Under the pieces are notes generated by a model that was not told the DNA's origin, ran no database searches, and was given only the letters and a program-made list of their open reading frames with translations. A stretch of DNA of 64,000 nucleotides from Anastrepha obliqua (Eukaryota > Arthropoda > Insecta > Diptera > Tephritidae): NCBI RefSeq assembly GCF_027943255.1, contig NC_072895.1, positions 88,786,001 through 88,850,000 of the forward strand, read 5' to 3'. The stretch's first letter is position 1; every line of letters begins with the position of its first letter. Shown piece after piece: positions 11,304 through 20,440 of the stretch. A program made the position numbers and the translations under genes.

Positions 11304-12272
11304 TTAAGGGGGAACACACATTTTTCAAAAAAATCGATTCTTTGTTTTTGCATTTTCCTAAAGTAGATATATTCAAAAATATGTAAACACAAAAATTTAC
11401 TTAAAATCTGGACAATTGACGAAGTTATACCCAATACAATAAGTGTTGGTAGCGAGTTACGACGGCGAATGAAAACTTTAAGCGCGTTTTTCTCGAAACG
11501 ACTTTTCTGAACACGGTGGCCTCGATTTCTCGAAGACTTATGAACCGATTAAAATTTTTTTTCAATTTTTGTACATGTACCTTCTACTCAAATATGAACG
11601 AGACGGTATCAATAAAACGGTCCGCGGATGACATATGGCAAAAATAGGTTTTTTGTTTTTTGTTAGGACTGTTATAAGCTTACATGGCAAATTTCAGCGT
11701 GATATGTCACATGGTTGGTTTTCTGTGCTACTGTAAACAAGTCAAGCTCGAGTGTGTTCTTCGAATTCTCTTTTATGACTTAAATTTTTATTGATACCGT
11801 TTCGTTCATATTTGAGCAGAAGGTATTGGCTACAGTCGTACATAGCCGTTTTTTTAAATTTCAAAAATTAATATTTTTTCAAGCCTTTCGAAAACAAAAA
11901 CAGGGTAAAAACACGAACTCATTTTTCAAACCTGCACCATTTTTTCAAAAAAATTGAAAAAAAAACCGCCACGTACGACAATAGCTATTGATGTATAGAT
12001 TAAGAAATTTGTTGGGTTTTTGCTCTCAGATGATTTTTCACCCCGCTGTATCGTGGCCACCAGGGTGCATCAGTTTTTTATGACGTCATTGCATTAATAT
12101 TAATAACAATTGTAATTTTTAATATCTTTTAATGAAAACTTGTGTCAGTATAGTTGAATATATGTTAAATAAATTATAATTTGTCCGATCCTCAAATAAC
12201 CATCCCTACTTATAAAAAAAATTCATGAAAACCACTTAATTTTCACCCGTTCACAGTGGTGCTCCCCCTTAA
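11304..12272. mobile_element. TTAA-flanked non-autonomous element, 969 bp
   Basis: Ends TTAAGGGGGAACAC (11304) and GTGGTGCTCCCCCTTAA (to 12272) are inverted repeats, flanked by TTAA which I take as the duplicated target. It has no coding capacity. It contains the family signature GCGCGTTTTTCTCGAAACGACTTTT near 11484, shared with the element at 32429, plus an internal inverted repeat (11579-11617 with 11787-11824). Member of the TTAAGGGGG family described in the findings. Confidence 0.75.
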
Positions 12273-12599
12273 CGAGCAAACAAAAAACTGAACTATCGCT
12301 TAAAATATCAAAGTGTAAAAGGTAACACGCGTATGCTTTGATTAATTGTTGCTTCATATGAAAAAAATTATTTATGAATTTATATGTAATTTTTGAAGTA
12401 TACTAATGCCCTTGACCACTCTTATCATGTAGATTCTGGGTGGCAAGGAATTAAAACAATAGAGTAAGAGGGTGAATGGCTTATGAAATATTGTGAAAGT
12501 ATAGTAGTTTTAGCTAGTTTGATTCAGATTATTGAGCTCAAAGTAACTTGTACAATTTATTTGCGTTATATGTACACGGACAAGTTCATACTTGGGACG
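12273..12599. other. No recognised feature
   Basis: AT-rich spacer between the TTAA element and the LOA-like retrotransposon fragment. Confidence 0.5.
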
Positions 12600-14100
12600 A
12601 ATTTATTATTTATTACTTATTTATGACCTGGAAAACGCACGTCGAGCAGAAGGTCTCTCGAGCACTAAAAGTCTTCTGGCAGTGTAAAAGAACCTTTGGC
12701 CAGACATGGGCTGTAAGACCGGCGATAGTACACTGGTTGTACATCACCCTCATTAGACCGGTTATTACTGGTGGAAGGCTACAATGGTTAATTCCAGAGT
12801 AGAACTCCTAAACAGACTACAGAGAAGTGTGTGCTTGGATATCACAGCTGCTATGAGTGCGACATCTGGCAATACCCTTAATGACATCCTGAACTTGCAG
12901 CCTCCAGATCTTCAAATTCGAGAGGAAGCAATGAAGGTGGTGTACAGGCTCAAGCTAAACGGAGACTGGGGAAATGAAGAAAACACTGGCCACTGTCAGA
13001 TATGACACCAGTTGTCGGAGATCGGCTGCCTTACGTTAGCTTCGATAGGAGGTATGATATTTTGATCCCAGGTAGAGATCAATTGTTAAGTCCAGACAAC
13101 CTATTAATGGAATTTCAGCATACTTTCTGTACCGACGGATCCAAAGCCTGTAATGGTAGCGGATCTGGAGGGTACTTAGATGAAGACACCAAGTACTCCT
13201 ACGCTACAGGACAGATGGATACGGTATTCTTAAAGGTAGTCTATGCCATCTTGAATGTTGCATACTGGCTAATTGATAAAAAGTGGCGGGGTAGTAGCAT
13301 CAGAATTTCTAGTGACAGTCAAGCTGCACTAAAAGCCATTGCTAACCCACGCTGTACTTCGAACTTAGTTGACGAATGTAAGACAAAACGAAACACTGTA
13401 GCAAAATAAAACAAATTTTGTCGTATTAGCCTAGCTGGGCATTGTGGTATTACAGAGAACGAGTTGGCTGATAAACTGGCTAATGAAGGCTCTGCAAGTA
13501 TGCTACTGGGCTCTGAACCCTTTCTAGGTGTCGATTCTGCATCGATTCAACTATAGATTGACGACTTCATGACGTCTACTCATAGGAGTCCTTGGTCTGA
13601 GTTGGGCTCCTGCAGAGTAGCCAAGCGCTTTGTGAAAAAACCAAACAGAAAACTTGCGACCTTTCTCCTGAAACTTAGTAGAAAGGGCTTGTGGGTGTAA
13701 TCACAGGGTACAACGCCTGTGGTCAGCATATGATTGTCATGGGGGTCGTCGACAGCCCGTTATGCCTATCCTGCCATGAGAATGAGGTCACTGCAGAGCA
13801 TTTTCTCTGTAGCTGTGTGGTGTTTTATAAAACCAGCCTTTGGCTATTGGGACGCGATGTTCTAAGTATGGATAAAGTTTATATTCTTCCTCTACTGGAC
13901 CTCTTAAAATTCGTCAATGAATCAAGAAGAGTCGCGGAAGAATAACCTCAAACCAATTTTTAAATCTTACCATCCATGTCATATCTATCCTGTCTCTGCA
14001 CTCCTTCCCCTGTAAACTATACGGAAGTAGTATTATACAATAGTCTTCCTGACTTTGGTTGGACTTGTCCAACCCCCCACAATTCTAATCAGATCTAATC
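12600..14100 (+). pseudogene. LOA/I-like non-LTR retrotransposon, 3' half with RNase H
   Basis: Plus strand, in several frames. 12620-12800: end of the reverse transcriptase thumb (TWKTHVEQKVSRALKVFWQC, WLYITLIRPVITGG). 12784-13005: LLNRLQRSVCL and LNLQPPDLQIREEAMK. 13100-13560: RNase H with FCTDGSKACNGSGSGGY (first Asp), SSDSQAALKAI (second) and AGHCGITENELADKLANEG (His/Asp region), interrupted by a stop near 13409. 13620-13945: C-terminal zinc-binding region (SPLCLSCHENEVTAEHFLCSC). A 3' UTR with ATCTAATC-type repeats ends near 14100. Three or more lesions; 5' half absent, typical of incomplete reverse transcription. Confidence 0.8.
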
Positions 14101-14459
14101 TATCTATAAGTATTTATATATAATTATTGATCCAGAATTACTTTAGTAAAAAATATGAAGGTTAGTATTCAAAATGAATCATCCATTTAGGTTATTGAAT
14201 AACTTATGCGGAAAAAAAGTTACTGATGGCCTTGCACATTTTCTCTATATAAAAACACTTTGAGCATTCATTGTATGGAAGAAAATACATAACAATTCAA
14301 TAAAACAAATTCAAAAAACAAACTGAGTTGAATTGAATTTGGAATTTTTACGGTCATGGAAAAATATTGGCCGATATTTCGGAGCTCCGTGGAATAATGT
14401 ACTTTATACTCCTACCTACAACCACCCCACAACGTGCACGGTCTTCCTACGCTCCAGAG
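14101..14459. other. No gene; possible solo mariner-like terminus at 14192
   Basis: TTAGGTTATTGAATAACTTA at about 14192 looks like the end of a mariner inverted repeat (compare 5158), but no partner end or transposase was found nearby. Confidence 0.35.
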
Positions 14460-14804
14460 AAGAGCGGAAACAGGGCTCGTCCATCCTTATATAAACAGAT
14501 AGCTTAAAACTCGAAGGCAGGATGGACGGAGTTCTATATTCCGAACAGCTGAGAATCTCCATTAGTTGTCGGCTCTCCCACTATTGCAGTGTTTTGTAAG
14601 CTAAACTTTTGGCAATAACTAAGGCTGTGACATTAGAACAGTGTCATGTGATACCAGTAAATCATATATACAGTTTCACTAACAGCTTGGTGACAAGAAA
14701 ATCCCTCATAAAACAAGCGACAGTCTCCAAGGTAGATATGAAATACCACACATCTCTTAACGAGATGGCAGAATTATTAGGTCAAATTTAGCAATGGTTC
14801 CTGG
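14460..14804 (+). pseudogene. LOA-like RNase H fragment, left part, split by a hAT
   Basis: Decayed RNase H on the plus strand: 14520-14790 gives GGVLYSEQLRISISCRL-like and DYCSVFCKLNFWQ sequence, and 14700-14790 gives TSLNEMAELL before the hAT element begins at 14805. The matching 3' end lies beyond the hAT at 16723-16860. The parallel fragment at 54479-55065 shares the GACATTAGAACAGTGTCATG-type block (GACACTGATACAGTGTGATG there), showing the same family. Confidence 0.6.
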
Positions 14805-16722
14805 CAGTGGCGTAGATAGGGGGGGGGATCAAGGGGATCAATCCCCCCCCATGAGAAATTGAAACAAAAATTTTTGAAAAATTGTACTTATACATGTATA
14901 TGCGTCCATTTCTCGAAATGCCTTCAACCTTTTTGCAGTATGACATCATTTAAACCACTTTAAAATGAGAAAGAAAAAATCTTTTTATAATAGTTTTGAA
15001 TTTGAACACAATGGAATTCCTGCGCCTAAACGGGCTTACCAATTGAAAGGCATGAAATGGCGCTGTCATCGATAACTTATCGACGATAAGGACGTATTGA
15101 AGTTCGATAATCGAACATAGAGTCAATATTGCGGATTTATAACCTATTCCATAATCACGTTTGCATTGTTATTTGTTTATCATCTCATGATGAAAAGATT
15201 TTTAGTGGCAAGAACACCCTTTGCTAAGAATAGCGAAAATGAAGAAAATGCAGAATTATCTGCTGAAACGACTGCGAAGAAACTTCGTTGTGAAGCGTCA
15301 GGCAGTGAAAATACAGTCAAAGATTTTGGCCAGATCCAAGTGTATGCTACTTGGGAGGTTTATATATATATTTATGTCATTAATTATATGATGTTCAAAT
15401 TTACAGGTGCTGCTCTTGCTAGTGGTAGAAAATCTTCAAAATTTTGAATTGGATATTTCTTTCTTGATGGGCCAAGGATTTGACGGGGCAAGTAATATGT
15501 CCGGTCAATATAAAGGTGTTTAGGCAATAATACGTAATAATTATGCGCCTCATGCTATATACGTTCATTGTGCCGCACATTCTTTGAATCTTGCTATATC
15601 CATCACTAGCAACATACCAGCCATTAGAGATTGCCTCGGTACCCTCGAAAATGTCTACAATTTCTTGCATACCCCTAAAAGAAAAGCCATTTTGGAAAAC
15701 ACGATTGAAGAATCTGATGAAACTCCACGAACGAAATCTTTGAAAAGATTGAATCTGACTCGACGGGTTTCGAAATATGAGGCCGTCAATGACTTTTTTG
15801 AGTTATTCCCGTTTGTTTACGAAACTCTAGATGCAATGAGAACCTCGGAAAAAAACGCCAAAAATCTGAAAAACGCCATGGATTTCGAATTTTAAATATG
15901 TTTACATATTATCAATGTAATTTTTCAACTTTCGTTGCCTTTGAGTCATGAATTGCAAAAGGTTAATTTAGATTTGGTCTAAGCCATGGATCTCGCCAAA
16001 GATTTGCGCCAGGAAGTAAAAAAGATTCGCGCAAAAGAAGACGCTTTTTCTGCAATTTACGAAGCTTCGAAAAAAATTGCTGAAAATCTTGACATTGAGA
16101 TCAAACACAAAAGAATAGCGCGCAGACAAAAAAATCGAGCAAATCCTGAAGTTCAAAGCACGGAAGATTATTTTCGTGTGACAGCGTTTGATCCTTTTTT
16201 AGATTTTTACATCATGGATCTTGGAGAAAGATTTACCAAACATGAAAATATATTAGAAGGATTTTCGGCCCTATTCAAGCATGATTTGAACGAAATCGAC
16301 AAAGTAGCTGATAAATTCATCAAAACAGTCTAGTTTTATCAGGAATTTCTCACTGCGGGGCTACATGCTGTTCTTGTCGAATTAAAAGTTTGGAAGAGAG
16401 ATTCGTAAAGGCGATATCAAACCTGGAAACTCATTGGATCGTTGATCGCTTGAACGGATTGACTGCTCTAGCTATTCATCATGATATTCCAATCACAGCT
16501 GATGAAGTCATAGATGAGTTATCGAAAAAATCCCGAAAACTTGATTTTCTTCTTTAATTGATGCAAGAATTTTTTGCATATTGAGGGCATCCAAGTGAAA
16601 AAATTTATCCGTAATTTTTTTTTGTTTATATAGAGTATGGTAAGTGATTCCCATGATTATGGAAAAAGAAAACCGATAAAAATATTATATATTGAATGTA
16701 AAAAAAGATATTGTAAAATTAT
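14805..16722 (+). mobile_element. hAT element copy 1 (right end missing)
   Basis: Left end CAGTGGCGTAGATAGGGGG is the same as in copy 2 (32677-34350). The body matches copy 2 nearly base for base from 15128 to about 16722, where similarity stops before the right terminus, so this copy has lost its right end. It keeps about 300 bp at 14840-15127 that copy 2 lacks. Coding remnants on the plus strand are of hAT transposase type: KRFLVARTPFAKNSENEENA (15188), LMGQGFDGASNMSGQYKGV (15464-15522) ending in TAG, HCAAHSLNLAISITSNIPAI (15570-15620), RRVSKYEAVNDFFELFPF (15763) and a later piece at 15986-16333. The C-terminal dimerisation region is not seen. Confidence 0.85.
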
Positions 16723-17030
16723 TAATTAATTCACTTTGGCTTTGCGGAGATAAAGGCAATTTCGCGATGCGGTATGACAATGGGCTATGAGCGTGAGTGT
16801 ATCTCATAATGGACAACCGCTGCAGCCTAATCTCATCTGTCGTCTAGTTAAGCTCATTTAGGCTCATTTAGCACCTAGCTAGTGAAAATTTTAAATTTCG
16901 TTGAACAGACCAACTTTCATTCATTCAATGACATTCAAATAAAACTTTACTATAGATTTGGCTACATTTGTAAATGGGTTCTCGAAATTTTTGTATACGA
17001 ACTTGTTTATTTAATATTTAAATAAATGTA
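16723..17030 (+). pseudogene. 3' end of LOA-like element (to about 16860), then spacer
   Basis: CAATGGGCTATGAGCGTGAGTGT..CTCATAATGGACAACCGCTGCAGCCTAA corresponds to the 3' end at 55000-55060 (CAACGGGCTATGAGCCTGAGTGT..GGACAACCGCTTCAACCTGA). This is therefore the remainder of the fragment interrupted at 14805. 16861-17030 holds nothing recognised. Confidence 0.65.
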
Positions 17031-17637
17031 TTGGGTCGCGGCTAGTTCACAGCGTTTTTATATGTTCTTTTATTTTACAACGATTTATTTGCTATTGGGC
17101 AAAGTGTAAAAACTAATTCGATAGAACTCTTTCTGCACCACAAATCTATGTTATTGTATTTTTGAGTTATTTAATTTTGTATTATATTAGTTTTGAGGTT
17201 TAGAAACGCAATACCCAGGAGACAAAAATCAACATTTTCGACATCTGCACTTCTTTGCTTTTCAACGAGGTCAAAAAGTTGTAGCAGCGACCCGGAACAT
17301 TTGCGACGTGTATGGAGAAGGTGTCGTAGGCGAGTTTAAAGCACGGAAATGGTTTGCAAACTTCAAAAACGTCGATGACTCCTCACGCAGCGGAAGTCCT
17401 TTTGAATTCGATGAAGAACGTCTCTAATCACTTTTGAGGGATAACGGTCGCCAAACCAGTCGTGAATTCGTGGAAAAAATAAACTGCGATCATAAAACGA
17501 TTTTCAATCACCTTAATTCAATGGGATTTACCGAAAAATTTGCAGCCTGGGTGCCTCACGAGCTCAACGAAATAAAACATAGAAAGTCGCCTTCAAATTG
17601 CGTCTCAGTATCCCGCCCGCCATCGAGCAACAAGCGG

Positions 17638-18574
17638 CAGTGATGGTAAATGTAGGGAAAATTCCCTACATGTAGGGATTTATGTCGAAAAATGTGGGTG
17701 TAGGGAAAAGAAGGACAGATTTTGTTAAATTCTGTAAATGTAAGGAATTTTCAAGGACAGAAAAAAATGTAAAATAGCAGGAAAAATTAGAAAAGTTCAT
17801 TTAAAATAAAAATCCGCGGTAAGGTTTCATGCCAGACTTTTTTTCTTTATGGCAGAATACTTTTAAAAGCGTTAATATGGCAACGTTGCCGTTTTTTCCT
17901 TCGTTAACGCTAACGCGATTTTTTCTTCGCGCGAAAATTGTTAGTTTTCTGGTGCTTTTCACTTTTGCAGTAAGTTTGCAATTAATTTAGTTTTAGCTTT
18001 TTTATATTTAAAATGCATATATATTTATATATGAGTTCACCCTCTTCGACTGACTCTTCGGAGGAATACCAGAAAAAACAATACAAGTATCAGAAACAAA
18101 AATTCAATACCAAGTGGCTTGACGATGACAATTTTAGTGGCTGGTCGGAAGCTGTGGCGAACGATCCATTCAAATGCAAATGCGCTGCGTGCGACAAAGT
18201 TTTGAACTGCGGCAAGTCTGATTTTCAGAAGCGCGCCGAATCAGAAATGCACCAAAAAAATATGAAGGTAATAAAAAAGACACCCAAAATAAATAGATTT
18301 TTTTCGAAGTAAACCAAATGGTTCCAAAAATTTCGAATTACGACTTAGCATGTTCTTCGCTGAGCATAATATCGCGCTACAAGTGGTGAACCATTTAATC
18401 CCACTCTTAAAAGAAACCATGCCGGATTCTGAAAAAATAAAACTCATTATAGTGTAAACGCAGGATAAAAAATGTAGGGAATTGTGTAGGGAAAATATTT
18501 TGTAAGCGTAGGGAAAAGTAGGGAATTTTTTTGGGCTGTGTAGGGATTTTTCAAAAAATCATTTACCATCACTG
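17638..18574 (+). mobile_element. hAT-like element, 937 bp, with subterminal TGTAGGGA repeats
   Basis: Ends CAGTGATGGTAAATG (17638) and CATTTACCATCACTG (to 18574) are inverted repeats of at least 15 bp. The flanking octamers ACAAGCGG and ACACATGG agree at 5 of 8 positions, compatible with a decayed 8-bp duplication, the size made by hAT transposases. Both subterminal regions carry repeated GTAGGGAA/GTAGGGAT motifs (for instance 17652, 17667, 17701 and five more at 18473-18550), a layout seen in hAT transposase binding sites. The interior holds a short zinc-finger ORF. Inserted in the mariner transposase gene. Confidence 0.8.
18013..18312 (+). CDS. N-terminal BED/TTF-like zinc-finger fragment of a hAT-type transposase
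   Basis: Open frame of 99 aa from ATG 18013. After a Ser-rich start (SSPSSTDSSEE, residues 8-18) comes WLDDDNFSGWSEAV and a Cys/His cluster CKCAACDKVLNCGKSDFQKR..SEMHQKN around residues 55-82, like the BED/TTF-type finger at the start of many hAT transposases. In a shifted frame, 18340-18460 continues with MFFAEHNIALQVVNHLIPLL. The RNase H-like catalytic core and the dimerisation domain are absent. So it is a fragment that could at most make a DNA-binding peptide. Whether it is expressed is unknown. Confidence 0.55.
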   Translation: MHIYLYMSSPSSTDSSEEYQKKQYKYQKQKFNTKWLDDDNFSGWSEAVANDPFKCKCAACDKVLNCGKSDFQKRAESEMHQKNMKVIKKTPKINRFFSK

Positions 18575-19589
18575 ACACATGGTCGTAAATAGCGTTTTTT
18601 GTACCGAATCGTTACGGGAGATGGGAAAGGGTGCCTTTACATCAATATGAAGCAAAGAGAGGATTGAGTGGCTCCAGGAGATACGCCAAAGCCGAGCGTC
18701 AAGCCGGTTCTTCATTCACTGGGAAATTCTCAGAAATAATGTCACAATCAACAAGGAGCTGTACATTGCCCAGCTACACCGCTACACCACGTGAACTGAA
18801 AACATCTGATCGAGATGGTGAAATCATATTCCTTCACGAAAACGCCACGCCTCATATTTGCACAAGTCGTCAAAACTGCAGTCTAAGAGCTCGATTGAGA
18901 AGTCCTTCAGCATTAGTCGTATTCTCCGGACCTTGCACCGACCATATGGAGGGTTAATGTCAATCGTTCATGATTCCTGACGAAACGGCATCAACAAATT
19001 GCTCGAGAGGTGAGAAGAGGTTGTAAAAAGCAACGGCGCATATATAATTGATTAAATTATTCATATAGTTATTGTTTTCTTGTTTAAATAAGTCTTAAAA
19101 CGCTACGCTCTTATTCCCCAAGGGGGCGTCCATAAATTACGTGAGATGTTTAAGGGAGGAGGGGGTCGAGTCAAATCTCATCTAATCTTACGGAGGAGAG
19201 AGGGGGGGTCCCGGCAAATATCACGCAATTTTTTTCTGATTAAAAGAAAAAAAAAATTATACTATTTTGGTCCATTATCCAGATTGTACATGCTTAAGAT
19301 TTAATCTTAAGCGTAATCGTAGTATGATTAAGATCATTCACTAATTCGTTCTAAAGAAAATAATTTCAGTCATACTTCGACGTTACACATTACTACTGTC
19401 AAACCACCATATTTGTTTTATACCAAACTTGCGAAAACCCGTCCGTTACGCTGGTCGTCTTTAAAAAATCTAGATTAACTAATTAAATTAAGCCGAAAAT
19501 TACTGTGTGTTTTTTATAAAAATTCTCGCGCATGAATAGTAATGAAAGAAGTTTTGAATAGTAGTAGCAATTAAAAAACGTTTGATGTG

Positions 19590-19935
19590 ATTTACTTTAT
19601 TACTTTTTTATTGCAATGCTCTTTGGTATACCTACAATATTCTTCGTTTTTCCATGCGTTGTTGAATAAATGAACAATACCGCTGGCTTACCAACTCTTG
19701 AGCATGAAACATAAAGTTGGCCATGAGAAAAACATGGGTATTCTAAATCAATACCACAAATTGATACAGTTTGGCCTTGTGACTTATTAATAGTAATCTC
19801 AAATGCAAGGCGAACAGGAAATTGAAGATGTTTGAATTCCGATGGTATCATTGGTATTCGCGGTATTAAAACGTCTTCACCAGAGTATTTTCCATTCAAA
19901 ATTGTTGTTTCAATGACGTTATTCATCAAGTCTGG
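19590..19935 (-). pseudogene. Helitron PIF1-like helicase, C-terminal fragment
   Basis: Minus-strand open frame 19600-19929: GEDVLIPRIPMIPSEF, FPVRLAFEITINKSQGQTVS (helicase motif V/VI region, with SQGQ) and FSHGQLYVSCSRVGKPAVL. This is the last ~110 residues of the helicase of Helitron-type elements; everything upstream is missing. It sits inside the GGGGGCGTCC element and directly abuts its spliced gene, so it probably arrived by insertion or capture. No Helitron 3' hairpin was located. Confidence 0.85.
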
Positions 19936-20440
19936 AAAAGGATAATTTCAAAAAGGCAGGGGATATTTTGGCTGAAATATGGTGTGCAGTGTGCATTGAC
20001 GGACACGAAGTAGTCGCTAAATATATAGACCCGAATAATGACACTTCCAGCGTTCCAGACCTGCCAGCCGAAGAATGGTACACTGAGCACGTTAGAGAGA
20101 GCCAATATTTACTCCAGGTACATTGCAGTTGATTCATATAAAATTTTTATGCGTGCCTATTTAATTTTTTAGTTTTTTAACGAGCGCGAATGTCAACAAA
20201 TTTTTATTAAGAGTTACAAAGGGAAATTGTTTTTAATTTTTTTTTTTAGGTTGTGAAATTTTTTTTTATTTTTTTTTTTTTTTTTTTTTTATTACAAACA
20301 TAGATACAATATAAAATACATAACAATGTTTGTTGGCACTGCAACTAGTTACAGATAAACTAACGAGCAGTACAATTTTGGTAACATAAATAAAATTTTG
20401 TGAAGAGATTTTCATAGTCCCTTCCTTAAATTAACAGCCA

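Noticed and set aside
11096..11434. Minus-strand 112-aa ORF as a gene
   Set aside because: No motif, AT-rich, and it crosses the end of a transposable element.
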